Assembly (NCBI GenBank): GCA_017469355.1
Contig: JAFUGM010000019.1
Location: forward strand, 1-60,462
Direction: 5' to 3'
Source of the DNA: Solobacterium sp.
GTDB lineage: Bacteria > Bacillota_I > Bacilli_A > Erysipelotrichales > Erysipelotrichaceae
Length of the DNA stretch: 60,462 nt
A model generated the notes under the pieces. That model had not been told where the DNA came from. It searched no databases and saw nothing but the letters and a program-made list of their open reading frames with translations. How positions within the stretch are numbered: position 1 is the first letter of the stretch; each line of letters starts with the position of its first letter. Below are positions 1-7,864 of the stretch, one piece after another. The position numbers were made by a program, and so were the translations under genes.

Positions 1-734
1 CATTGCCTGGAACGCCCATGTGGGATCGTCAATACACGATTGAACAGCATATCGCAGATTTAAAAAATGAAGCGCAGATCTTAATGGAACTGGGATTTGA
101 TGGAGTTGTATTCGCTAATGAAGCGGATTATCCATATGTTGAAAATATCGGACCGGGTGCCTTGGCCGCCTATACACACATTGTTTCAACGGTTTCCAGG
201 GATTTAGATATTCCGTTTGGCGTTGGGGTTATGAATGATCCGATATCTGCAATCTCTGTAGCGAAAGCTGTTGGCGCCACCTTCTGCAGAGGTTTCTTCT
301 GTGGATCACAAGTTGGTAACTATGGTCCAATCGTAAAGACACCGGGTGAAATCTTCCGCTATGCCAAAACCATTGCGGCTGATGATATTGGTATTTATAC
401 CAGTTTTGAGCCACACAATGGCTCGGCTTTAGACAGCAGAACCTTTGATGAAATTGCCGGATCACTATATAAGGATGTGCCCGTAGCTGGATACTCTCTC
501 AATGGTCCGAAGAAAGGGCAGAAATTGGAAGAGTCTAATATTGCCCGCTGCAAGAAAAACAATCCTAATGTTCCAATTTCCTTCAATAACGGAGCTAATG
601 CGCAGAATATCAAAGAAATGTTGAATTATTGCGATATGGTCATTGTTGGCACAGCATTAAAGAAAGATCATTATCTATATAATCCAATCGATTACGATAA
701 TGCCAAAGAGTTCATAACAGCAGCACGACGATAA
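1..734 (+). CDS. BtpA/SgcQ-family TIM-barrel protein (5' end outside window)
   Basis: The reading frame is open from the window edge, so the start lies upstream; about 243 residues are visible. The first visible residues (LPGTPMWDR) match the 'LPGSP' strand that follows the start in BtpA/SgcQ proteins. Further family signs are GFDGVVFANEADYPYV near residue 33, a run of alternating strands and helices as in a TIM barrel, and IVGTALKKD with NPIDYDNAKEF near the C-terminus. BtpA was named for photosystem I biogenesis, while SgcQ sits in sugar gene clusters of enterobacteria; in a non-phototroph the biochemical role is unknown. A terminator follows at once, so this is the last gene of its transcript. 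Family assignment is fairly firm; function is open. Confidence 0.75.
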   Translation, partial: LPGTPMWDRQYTIEQHIADLKNEAQILMELGFDGVVFANEADYPYVENIGPGALAAYTHIVSTVSRDLDIPFGVGVMNDPISAISVAKAVGATFCRGFFCGSQVGNYGPIVKTPGEIFRYAKTIAADDIGIYTSFEPHNGSALDSRTFDEIAGSLYKDVPVAGYSLNGPKKGQKLEESNIARCKKNNPNVPISFNNGANAQNIKEMLNYCDMVIVGTALKKDHYLYNPIDYDNAKEFITAARR

Positions 735-740
735 CATTAA

Positions 741-764
741 AGCCAACTGAATAGTTGGCTTTTC
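741..764 (+). terminator. Intrinsic terminator after the BtpA-family gene
   Basis: A perfect 8-bp stem AGCCAACT/AGTTGGCT with a GAAT loop is followed by TTT and lies 6 nt past the stop codon. The T run is short, so efficiency may be modest. Confidence 0.7.
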
Positions 765-821
765 CAAAATGAGATGAGAGGGAGCGAATCACTCCCTCCT
801 ATTCAATTAAAAGGAGAGCTA

Positions 822-1611
822 ATGATCAAAGCAGCAATATTTGATATCGATGATACGCTATTTGATTTAAAAAGTAAGCGTTTCATCCCATCAGCTATCA
901 CCGCTTTAAAGATGTTAGAGGAAAAAGGCATTCTGGTCATACTTGCTACCGGCCGTCCTCCGCAGACCGCAACTGCCATCAGGGAAGAAGGGGTAAACCC
1001 CACAAATATTGTATGTACCAATGGCCATATAATACTGGATAAAGAAGGTAAAATCATCGACCAAAAAAACGTTTTCTTTCGACTTGGTACAAGATGTGTA
1101 TGATTACTGTCTTAAGAATGGCCTTGGCTTACTGTGGAAGTATCCGGATCTGACTTATGAATATATACATGCTGATATCTTCGAACAGTTTTATAACAAG
1201 ACTAAAGACTCAAGAAAGAAAGTTGTCTTTGATGATAAACTCCAGCACTATAAGAGACTTCCGAATGGCGGATGCATTGGATCCAACGCTAAAGAAGCTA
1301 ATATCTTCAATGCCGTATTTGCGAAACGCTGTGTAGCAATCAAGATTGATGATCAATCATCGGATCTGGTACTGCATGGTGTAAGCAAGCTAACTGGTGT
1401 AAAGGAAGTGTTGGCGAAGCATGATATTTCTTTAGATGAATGTGTGGGATTTGGCGATAACAATAACGACATTGAGATCCTGTCACAAGTAGGGATATCA
1501 GTTGCCGTAAGTAACGGTTCTGAACAGCTGAAAGAAAAGGTGACTATGGTGACAGATGATATCAATGATGATGGCATCTATAAAGCATTAGTGAAATTAC
1601 ATTTGATTTAA
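822..1611 (+). pseudogene. HAD-superfamily (Cof-type) sugar-phosphatase-like gene, frameshifted
   Basis: The start ATG at 822 has an AAGGAGAG ribosome site at 811-818. The first part carries HAD motif I (FDIDDTLFD) and motif II (ILATGRP). The second part, in the +1 frame, carries motif IV (GFGDNNNDIEILSQVG), typical of Cof/YidA-type phosphatases. The two frames meet at a run of seven A residues at 1063-1069. With six A residues the reading would continue smoothly as DQKTFSFDLVQDVYDY. A single inserted A, or a sequencing error, therefore splits a gene of about 262 codons. The 3' part could only be made from a weak TTG at 1084. Known Cof-type enzymes dephosphorylate sugar phosphates or cofactors; the substrate here is unknown. 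Confidence 0.75.
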
Positions 1612-1634
1612 CACAGGTTGTAAAGATATGAGTG

Positions 1635-1669
1635 AGGAGCAGAACGGATGGTGTTCAGGCTCCTTTTCT
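1635..1669 (+). terminator. Intrinsic terminator after the HAD gene
   Basis: AGGAGC at 1635-1640 pairs with GCTCCT at 1659-1664. A further GAAC/GTTC pairing lies inside, and TTTTCTT follows. The rest of the gap to 1838 holds no gene I can support. Confidence 0.6.
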
Positions 1670-1838
1670 TTGGGGCGCGTAGGGATACTTGAATGAAATG
1701 ATGGAATGACTCCTCCAACGAGGTTATAGTATTTTCACACCCGTTGTCCGCACTTGATCGATCCACCTATGCCATCCAGAACTGGTCAAGCCGATGACAA
1801 ATAAACTGCTGGAAGGGATGCGATAGAAGTCTGTACGC

Positions 1839-2720
1839 TTACTGCTGTAAGGATTGATTTACCGTATCACGAATGCGGTCAATAAACATCTGCACTGCCG
1901 GAGAGAATACCTGATACTTTTTCCAGATCAGAGTTCCGGCAGCTTTTATCTGTGTGGCAATTGGCCGCACACAAAGCGGGCTGTCACCCGTTGTATTGAT
2001 TAATCCATCAAAGCATATCGCATAGCCAAGACCATCTTCTACTAAAAGAGAAGCGTTGTAGATCAGATTATATGTTGCTGCTACATTGAGCGCGGATAGT
2101 TCTTCAGAGCCTGAGAAGTATGGCACGGCAGCTCTGGAAACAATGACGGGCAATCCAGTTAAATCGGAGATATGAATTTCTTTCTTGTCTGATAATGGGC
2201 AATCCTTTGGCATTAACAGAACGAAGTGATCTTCCAGGGGGAGTTCAATGGCTTGATAAATCGTATGATCCACATCCGTAAAGATAACCGCAAAGTCGAT
2301 CAATCCATTGTTCAGCTCATCCATCAGATCCTCCGTATCACCACTGATGATATGGAAATGGATATCCGGATGTTCTTTCGCAAGACTCGCAGCAGCCCGT
2401 GAAAGATAATGAAAGGAAAGTGATTCTCCAGCCCCAATCCGTACGGATCCGTAAATGTTGCGTTCGGCGTGAGAGATTTCTTCTTCTGTTAATCGCATCA
2501 ACCGGATCATCTCTTCTGCCCGTTTCCGGAATATCATACCTTCTTCGGTAAGGGTGATTCTGCGGTTTCCCCGCACAAACAGTGCAGTACCGAGCTCCTC
2601 CTCCAACTCTTTCATTGACCGTGAAAGGGAAGGCTGTGCGATGTGAAGCGATTGTGCTGCGGCTGAAATTGTGCCTTCTCTGACAACTGCCAGATAGTAT
2701 TGCATTGTACGAAGTTCCAT
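1839..2720 (-). CDS. LysR-family transcriptional regulator
   Basis: This 293-residue protein has the usual LysR length. An N-terminal winged helix-turn-helix (about residues 1-60, with AAAQSLHIAQPSLSRSMKEL) precedes a periplasmic-binding-like effector domain (about 90-290). The start ATG is at 2718-2720. It is divergent from the alpha/beta hydrolase at 2856, with about 135 bp between the two starts. By the usual LysR arrangement it probably controls that gene and itself; this is inferred from position only. The inducer cannot be told from sequence. Confidence 0.9.
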   Translation of the reverse strand: MELRTMQYYLAVVREGTISAAAQSLHIAQPSLSRSMKELEEELGTALFVRGNRRITLTEEGMIFRKRAEEMIRLMRLTEEEISHAERNIYGSVRIGAGESLSFHYLSRAAASLAKEHPDIHFHIISGDTEDLMDELNNGLIDFAVIFTDVDHTIYQAIELPLEDHFVLLMPKDCPLSDKKEIHISDLTGLPVIVSRAAVPYFSGSEELSALNVAATYNLIYNASLLVEDGLGYAICFDGLINTTGDSPLCVRPIATQIKAAGTLIWKKYQVFSPAVQMFIDRIRDTVNQSLQQ

Positions 2721-2855
2721 GGGGTATCCTCAGTGCTCTTCCTATACAGAAACATTATAGCAAAGTATGGATAATAGGTATTTGATTATAGGAAGATGAA
2801 CAACAATAATGAAGGTGATATAGAACGAACATTGTTATCTGAGGAGGAATTTGAC

Positions 2856-3809
2856 ATGGCAGGATATATCACTGAACTGGACGAGAACGTTGTAAGAGAA
2901 CACGTTCGATACAACAACCGCTATGGTATTGCGATTGCGGCAGACATATACAAATCAAAACAGCTGGACGAAACGAAAACGTATCCCGCATTAATCGTGG
3001 GAGCGCCGTATGGCGGCGTGAAGGAGCAGGGCCCGTGTGTATATGCCAATGAACTGGCACAGCGCGGGTTCGTAGTTCTGACGTTTGACCAGGTATACAT
3101 GGGTGAGTCTGGCGGTGAACCCAGAAACATCTCATCTCCAGAACTCTTTGCGGAGAGTTTCAGTGCGGCAGTCGATTACCTTGGCGTCAAAGTCCCTTAT
3201 GTGGACCGCGAAAAGATTGGCGTGATTGGTATCTGTGGCAGTGGCGGATTTGCGCTTTCCGCCGCATCCGTGGACCCAAGAATCAAAGCAGTCGCAACTT
3301 CCGTGATGTATGATATCAGTGGCGGTCGGATTATGTTCGGACTGCCTGCAGAAGTCATTGAACAGCAGAAAGCAAAACTGGCAAGAAAGCGGTGGTCCGA
3401 TTTTGAACAAGGCCAGCCTGAGATTATTCCGGGCTATCCGGAGGTGCCTTTTGAAACAGCAGATGACTTACCTGAAACTGACCCCTTAACAAATGAATGG
3501 AATCGCTTTTATGCGGTGAAACGTGGACACCATGTGAATGCCCGCTATGGCTTTACCACAACCTCAATGCTTTCCATGATGCAGTTTTCATGTCTGCAGT
3601 ATATTCATGAGATCTCCCCAAGACCGATTCTGTTTATTACTGGAGACAGGGCACATTCAAAAGCATTTTCTGAAAAGGCGTATGAGATGGCAACAGAACC
3701 CAAGGAATTATATGTTGTAGAGGATGCGGAACATATTGACTTATATGACCGTATTGATCGAATTCCGTTTGATAAGCTGGAGAGTTTTTTCAAGGAATCG
3801 CTTCACTGA
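2856..3809 (+). CDS. Alpha/beta hydrolase (dienelactone-hydrolase / YcjY-like)
   Basis: This is a cytoplasmic alpha/beta-hydrolase-fold protein of 317 residues. The start at 2856 is chosen because GAGGAGG at 2841-2847 sits 8 nt upstream; an in-frame ATG at 2796 lacks a comparable site. Visible landmarks are the oxyanion strand region VGAPYGG, the turn GESGG, and a nucleophile elbow G-I-C-G-S-G-G. In that elbow the expected nucleophile position holds Cys, as in dienelactone hydrolases. A late acidic region (FITGDRAHS) and the catalytic histidine in EDAEHIDLY follow. It has no signal peptide. It is divergent from a LysR gene, which suggests substrate-induced expression. The substrate is unknown; it may be an ester, lactone or small amide. 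Confidence 0.8.
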   Translation: MAGYITELDENVVREHVRYNNRYGIAIAADIYKSKQLDETKTYPALIVGAPYGGVKEQGPCVYANELAQRGFVVLTFDQVYMGESGGEPRNISSPELFAESFSAAVDYLGVKVPYVDREKIGVIGICGSGGFALSAASVDPRIKAVATSVMYDISGGRIMFGLPAEVIEQQKAKLARKRWSDFEQGQPEIIPGYPEVPFETADDLPETDPLTNEWNRFYAVKRGHHVNARYGFTTTSMLSMMQFSCLQYIHEISPRPILFITGDRAHSKAFSEKAYEMATEPKELYVVEDAEHIDLYDRIDRIPFDKLESFFKESLH

Positions 3810-3839
3810 TAAAAGTGATCTGAGTTATGTATACACGTG

Positions 3840-3868
3840 GCGACAGGAAACGTATCCTGTCGCTTTTT
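3840..3868 (+). terminator. Intrinsic terminator after the alpha/beta hydrolase
   Basis: A perfect 9-bp stem GCGACAGGA/TCCTGTCGC with an AACGTA loop is followed by TTTTT. Confidence 0.85.
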
Positions 3869-3878
3869 CGATAGACAG

Positions 3879-3902
3879 AAAAAAACCGCCATTTCTGCGG
3901 TT
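3879..3902 (-). terminator. Intrinsic terminator of the tRNA-Glu/tRNA-Trp transcript
   Basis: On the minus strand AACCGC pairs with GCGGTT around a 7-nt loop, and a run of seven T follows. It lies just downstream of tRNA-Trp and ends the two-tRNA transcript. Confidence 0.75.
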
Positions 3903-3913
3903 CATACTGAATC

Positions 3914-3984
3914 CAGGGGTGGAGAGAATCGAACTCCCATCAGCGGTTTTGGAGACCGATGTACTGCCATTGTACGACACCCCT
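3914..3984 (-). tRNA. tRNA-Trp (CCA anticodon)
   Basis: A 71-nt cloverleaf. The acceptor AGGGGTG pairs with CACCCCT and the discriminator is G. The anticodon loop CTCCAAA, closed by CGGT/ACCG, gives anticodon CCA. The T-arm contains GTTCGATT. The 3' CCA is not encoded. Confidence 0.95.
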
Positions 3985-3992
3985 AAATAAAA

Positions 3993-4069
3993 TGGTGACG
4001 CGTACGGGATTCGAACCCGTGAATGCCGCCGTGAAAGGGCGGTGTGTTAAGCCACTTCACCAACGCGCC
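3993..4069 (-). tRNA. tRNA-Glu (TTC anticodon)
   Basis: A 77-nt gene including an encoded 3' CCA. The acceptor GGCGCGT pairs with ACGCGTC (one G-T wobble). The anticodon stem CCGCC/GGCGG encloses loop CTTTCAC, giving anticodon TTC. The T-arm contains GTTCGAAT. It lies 8 nt upstream of tRNA-Trp on the same transcript. Confidence 0.95.
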
Positions 4070-4081
4070 ATCAGCCCTTTG

Positions 4082-4110
4082 ATATTAGCATAAACATTTT
4101 TGGAAAACAA
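4082..4110 (-). promoter_or_regulatory. Promoter of the tRNA-Glu/tRNA-Trp unit
   Basis: On the minus strand TTGTTT (4105-4110) is followed after 17 nt by TAATAT (4082-4087), with a TG extended -10 element directly before it. It ends 12 bp before the tRNA-Glu 5' end, a sensible distance. Confidence 0.6.
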
Positions 4111-4140
4111 CAAGAATTCAAAACATTTTTCTTCCGATTT

Positions 4141-4668
4141 TCAGGTGATATTTGATGCCAGGAAGTCAAGCATGACGCGATAGAATTCTTCCAGGGATTC
4201 CTTACAGTCATTACGGAACCACTCCATCGTCCCGTTGAGAGTAGCACCGGACGCAAAATAGAGATGATATCGTTCTACCGCATCGAACTTCACATCTCCT
4301 GCGAGTTCTATATTTGCATCATTGAACATTGTCTGTACCATTCCAATAAAGCCTGCCTCATCCAGTAATAAAAACTGCTCACGATATTTCTTCATCACAT
4401 TCAGAAAAACATTCCCATATTCTCTGGACCAGAACTGGCATTCTTCAGATAACTGACTTTTGATTTCTTCAAACACCATCTCCAGAAAGTGTTGAATGAT
4501 ATCATTCTTGCTTTCAAAGTTACGGTAGTACGCCATTCTTGAAACCCCTGCTTGTTTGGTGATCATCGAAATGGAAATCTGGTCATTCTGATATTGTTTC
4601 AGCAAGTTGAAATACCCATCTGTGATTGCCTTCTTAACTCTTAAATTTTCCAGAATTCTCTTATCCAT
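4141..4668 (-). CDS. TetR/AcrR-family transcriptional regulator
   Basis: A 175-residue protein. The N-terminal helix-turn-helix (about residues 10-60, ISISMITKQAGVSRMAYYRNF) is typical of TetR proteins. An all-helical ligand-binding region follows. It is divergent from the ADC-family/OYE operon that starts at 4843. The space between them carries overlapping dyads (see 4769-4825), so repression of that operon and of itself, relieved by a small molecule, is the likely arrangement. The ligand is unknown. Confidence 0.88.
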   Translation of the reverse strand: MDKRILENLRVKKAITDGYFNLLKQYQNDQISISMITKQAGVSRMAYYRNFESKNDIIQHFLEMVFEEIKSQLSEECQFWSREYGNVFLNVMKKYREQFLLLDEAGFIGMVQTMFNDANIELAGDVKFDAVERYHLYFASGATLNGTMEWFRNDCKESLEEFYRVMLDFLASNIT

Positions 4669-4768
4669 TCTTCCTCCTGTATTCTGCTGTTCATTCTCTG
4701 ATTCAATGCGTTACAGAAATGATGAATCTGCTACGGGATGCCGTATTGTCTATCCTGAAATGTCTGGC

Positions 4769-4825
4769 TACGATAATATCGTAACACGTTACAGCTTGCA
4801 ACGTAATATGTCAGGATATTCTGAC
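4769..4825. promoter_or_regulatory. Cluster of dyads, candidate TetR operator
   Basis: Three inverted repeats lie in the divergent intergenic space: TACGAT-N3-ATCGTA (4769-4783), GTAAC-N2-GTTAC (4781-4792) and GTCAG-N6-CTGAC (4810-4825). ACGTT (4786-4790) and AACGT (4800-4804) form a further pair. Spacing and position fit a TetR operator, but binding is inferred. Confidence 0.5.
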
Positions 4826-4842
4826 TGAAAGGACAAGAGGAT

Positions 4843-5676
4843 ATGAAAGCAAAATTAGTACTCAATCCGGAAGAGGCACTGCTTGAGCCTACGGCGATCA
4901 TGGGGGATGAAGAGGGTATCTACTTCACCTTCATGAGTGACCTGGGTGTCATCTCAAGCGTTCTGCCGGAACCACTGGAACCGGCATTCCCGCTTGTTTC
5001 AGGCTACATTGTTGAAATCAGAAAGCCTTCCTTTGGCGAATATTACCGTGAAGCGATGCTCGGTGTGTACGTCAATGTAAACGGCACCATTGGAATGTAT
5101 CCGTTAACATTCCTGCTCAGTGGCCCGGGTGCTGAAATGGCAACATATCTTGGCAGAGAGAAAACAGGTTTGCCGAAGAAACTGTGTGAGAACCTGGAGG
5201 ATATTTCCATTGAGAGAAACGGTGATGTTCTGCGCGGTACGGTTAAACGTAAGGGTTCATTATTAATGGATGTTTCGCTGAAACTCGGAGAATACAACGA
5301 TCCGGGCACCGATAATATTTACAATCATCCGGAGCCCGGCAAAGTCACCGGTGGCACAAGTTTCTACTTTCACACCATCCTGGAACCGGATGAAACCGGA
5401 ACAGCCGTATACAAAAAGGTAAATCTATTCTCTAACGAAGCGCAGTACACTTACAGATCATGGCAGCCAGGCAAAGTTTCCGTACGCCTGTACTCCAGTG
5501 AGAATGATGCCTGGGGAACATTCCCTGTCTTTTCCAACATGGGTGGTGCTTTGAGCAACAATGATCTGGAAATGAAGGAACTTTATGTTATTGCAAATCC
5601 GGATCCGGAAAAGACCATGCCTAAACTGATGTCTACACGTTTTGATAAAGCCGCTTTAGTTAAAGGAGTTGAATAA
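4843..5676 (+). CDS. Acetoacetate-decarboxylase-family protein
   Basis: A 277-residue protein of the ADC superfamily. The key lysine region is readable as REKTGLPKKLCE near residue 108, corresponding to the Schiff-base lysine segment of ADC. The flanking beta-barrel strands (YPLTFLLSGPG; TSFYFHTILEP) also fit. Classical enzymes decarboxylate acetoacetate; many family members instead act as hydratases, aldolases or decarboxylases on other oxo-acids. It is the first gene of an operon with the OYE-type flavoprotein (gap 1 nt) and lies opposite a TetR gene. An unsaturated or oxo-acid substrate is therefore likely. The specific reaction is not determinable. Confidence 0.8.
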   Translation: MKAKLVLNPEEALLEPTAIMGDEEGIYFTFMSDLGVISSVLPEPLEPAFPLVSGYIVEIRKPSFGEYYREAMLGVYVNVNGTIGMYPLTFLLSGPGAEMATYLGREKTGLPKKLCENLEDISIERNGDVLRGTVKRKGSLLMDVSLKLGEYNDPGTDNIYNHPEPGKVTGGTSFYFHTILEPDETGTAVYKKVNLFSNEAQYTYRSWQPGKVSVRLYSSENDAWGTFPVFSNMGGALSNNDLEMKELYVIANPDPEKTMPKLMSTRFDKAALVKGVE

Positions 5677-5677
5677 T

Positions 5678-7636
5678 ATGCCGTTAAACAGTCCATGCAA
5701 GGTTGGAACTATTGAAGTAAAAAACAGACTGATCATGACCGCTATGGGTGTCGGTCTGGGTGAGCACGAAGGAAAGGCAACCGATGACTTTATTGCCTTT
5801 TACGCCAGACGCGCACAGGGTGGCTGCGGTCTGATCATCACCGAGATCACAAGAGTCACGGAAGGTCATGGGATTGGTGAATATGACCAGCTCTCTCTTT
5901 CCAAGGATGAGAATATTGAATCCTTCGCCAGACTGGCAGACGCCATTCATTCGTATGACTCCAAAATCTTTGTCCAACTTCAGCATCCCGGAAGAGAAAC
6001 GTATCTTGCTTTAACAGGAACGGATGCCCTGGTATCCTCTTCTCCGATTCCTTCTGTTGCTTTCCCGCAGCCTACACGAGCTCTTGCGATCGGAGAGATC
6101 AAGGAGCTGGTGAGCCAGTTTGGTGATGCGGCATTACGCGCTAAGAAGGCGGGCATTGACGGTGTGGAAATCCATGGTGCACATGGTTATCTTGTTCAGC
6201 AGTTTCTCAGCGCCAATGACAATAAGAGAACGGACGAATATGGCGGCAGTCGGGAGAACCGAAGAAGATTCTTAATGGAAATTGTCGCAGACATACAGGA
6301 AAAGTGCGGCCGTGATTATCCGATCTCCGTCCGTCTTTCGAGCAGTGAATTCCTGGATGGCGTAGGCATCAGATCCGGTATTACCGTGGAAGAGACAATT
6401 GAAACAGCAGTTGCACTGGAACAGGCAGGTGTCGCTCTGCTGAATATCTCTGCCGGCACTTACTTCACTGGCGCAACCATCGTAGAGCCTACCTCTTACG
6501 AACAGGGATGGAAGATTCCATTCGCCTCTGAGATCCGTAAGCACGTCTCTATTCCTGTTGCGGCAACCGGTGTTATTCGTGAAGCATCTTACGCAGAACA
6601 GTTAATCGACAATGATATCGTTGACTTTGCGGCATTGGGAAGACCATGGCTATGTGATCCTGATTTTGGAAACAAGGCAATTTCAGGACATGGGGATGAT
6701 ATCCGCCAATGCATGAGTTGCGTCTATTGTTTTGATACCGCAGGAGAGACGTTAGTTACCGGCGGCGGTCACGCTAAGTGTGCAGTGAATCCGGAAATGG
6801 GCAACGAAACGATTTACAACAATCTTAAGAAAGATGGCAATCGCAGAAAGGTTGTTGTGGTTGGCGCAGGTCCCGGCGGACTGGAAGCGGCCATCACATT
6901 GGCGAGAAGAGAATTTGACGTGACGCTGTTTGAAAAGAATACCTATCTGGGTGGGCAGCTGTACCTGGCTTCTCTGCCACCGCACAAGCAGAAGATGGGC
7001 TTCTTCATTCGGTATGCTGAGAAACAGTTGAAAGATCTCGGCGTTGATTTACGCTTAGGCACTGAGGCAGACGCAGAGGAAATCAAAGCACTCAATCCAT
7101 ATGCAGTTATTCTCGCAACCGGTTCCGAACCGCTTAAACCAGGCAGGATCCCGGGCATCCACAACGACAATGTGTACACCCCAGTCGAAATCCTGCGTAA
7201 GGATGTTGTGCTGGAAAATCAGAAAGTTGCAGTGATTGGTTCTGGCCTGACCGGTATGGAAACTGCCATCACCCTGCAGACCGCAGGCAATGAAGTTACG
7301 ATTGTGGAAATGCAGGATATCTGCGGTGCAGGCGGTGGTCAGACTGTCATCATGGATGAAAGAGGCACATTGGCTGAACTTGGTGTTGTCACAATGCCAG
7401 GACACAGGCTGGTAGAAATCAGAGATCATTCTATTATCGTTGCGGATAATGCGGATTTCCAGATTGAAGTTGAATGTGACAGCGTTGTTGTATCCCTTGG
7501 CGTTAGATCCGTCAATCCGCTTGAAGAGGCACTCAACGGTTTTGAAAACATCTACGTCATCGGAGAGGCGAAACAGGCAGGCAGAAGAATCGCAGACGCA
7601 ACCCACGCTGCTTATCAGATTGCGTATAACTTATAA
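5678..7636 (+). CDS. NADH:flavin oxidoreductase, OYE/2,4-dienoyl-CoA reductase type (FMN, FAD, Fe-S)
   Basis: A protein of about 652 residues with the modular build of 2,4-dienoyl-CoA reductase and BaiCD-type enzymes. An N-terminal FMN TIM barrel (about 1-340, with EIHGAHGYLVQQFLS and the RTDEYGGSRENR segment) comes first. A cysteine cluster follows (CMSCVYC plus a fourth Cys before AVNPE, about 345-375). Then come FAD and NAD(P)H dinucleotide domains (VVVVGAGPGGLEAA; VAVIGSGLTGMETA). It reduces activated C=C bonds with electrons from NAD(P)H. The start ATG at 5678 has AAAGGAG at 5662-5668; a TTG at 5669 is rejected. The first three cysteines are C-x2-C-x2-C. Co-transcription with the ADC-like gene suggests a small catabolic or detoxifying pathway for an unsaturated acid or ketone. 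Confidence 0.88.
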   Translation: MPLNSPCKVGTIEVKNRLIMTAMGVGLGEHEGKATDDFIAFYARRAQGGCGLIITEITRVTEGHGIGEYDQLSLSKDENIESFARLADAIHSYDSKIFVQLQHPGRETYLALTGTDALVSSSPIPSVAFPQPTRALAIGEIKELVSQFGDAALRAKKAGIDGVEIHGAHGYLVQQFLSANDNKRTDEYGGSRENRRRFLMEIVADIQEKCGRDYPISVRLSSSEFLDGVGIRSGITVEETIETAVALEQAGVALLNISAGTYFTGATIVEPTSYEQGWKIPFASEIRKHVSIPVAATGVIREASYAEQLIDNDIVDFAALGRPWLCDPDFGNKAISGHGDDIRQCMSCVYCFDTAGETLVTGGGHAKCAVNPEMGNETIYNNLKKDGNRRKVVVVGAGPGGLEAAITLARREFDVTLFEKNTYLGGQLYLASLPPHKQKMGFFIRYAEKQLKDLGVDLRLGTEADAEEIKALNPYAVILATGSEPLKPGRIPGIHNDNVYTPVEILRKDVVLENQKVAVIGSGLTGMETAITLQTAGNEVTIVEMQDICGAGGGQTVIMDERGTLAELGVVTMPGHRLVEIRDHSIIVADNADFQIEVECDSVVVSLGVRSVNPLEEALNGFENIYVIGEAKQAGRRIADATHAAYQIAYNL

Positions 7637-7663
7637 GACTTCTTCTCAGGAACTGAACCACTG

Positions 7664-7694
7664 ACAGCCGGAACTGCACCGGCTGTTATTGTTT
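7664..7694 (+). terminator. Intrinsic terminator after the OYE gene
   Basis: ACAGCCGG/CCGGCTGT is a perfect 8-bp stem followed by TATTGTTT. Confidence 0.75.
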
Positions 7695-7832
7695 CGCGCC
7701 CTTTCCTTGAAAACACATAAATCTCAGCGATGTTTATTTCTTCAGCGCTTCGTATACTCGTAAATCTTAATTCTACTTAAAGAAATGCCGGATGAAGGAT
7801 TAAGGTATTCAGTTCAACTCACATCTCCGTTA

Positions 7833-7838
7833 TAATTG
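7833..7838 (+). promoter_or_regulatory. -10 element upstream of the phosphodiester glycosidase gene
   Basis: A consensus TATAAT lies about 27 bp before the ATG at 7865. The -35 (TTCAGT, 17 bp upstream) is weak. The ribosome site AAGGGGG lies between this element and the start codon. Confidence 0.45.
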
Positions 7839-7864
7839 ACTGAGATTAAGCAAGGGGGTTTTCC

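Noticed and set aside
1064-1070. A AAA AAC heptamer, in phase, as a programmed -1 frameshift site in the HAD gene
   Set aside because: The downstream part of the gene lies in the +1 frame; a -1 shift here leads to a frame that soon stops. A one-base insertion in the A run explains it better.
1680-1838. Possible gene remnant after the HAD terminator (short readable pieces such as TYAIQNW in shifting frames)
   Set aside because: Too short, needs a frameshift, and I cannot name a family; not enough support.
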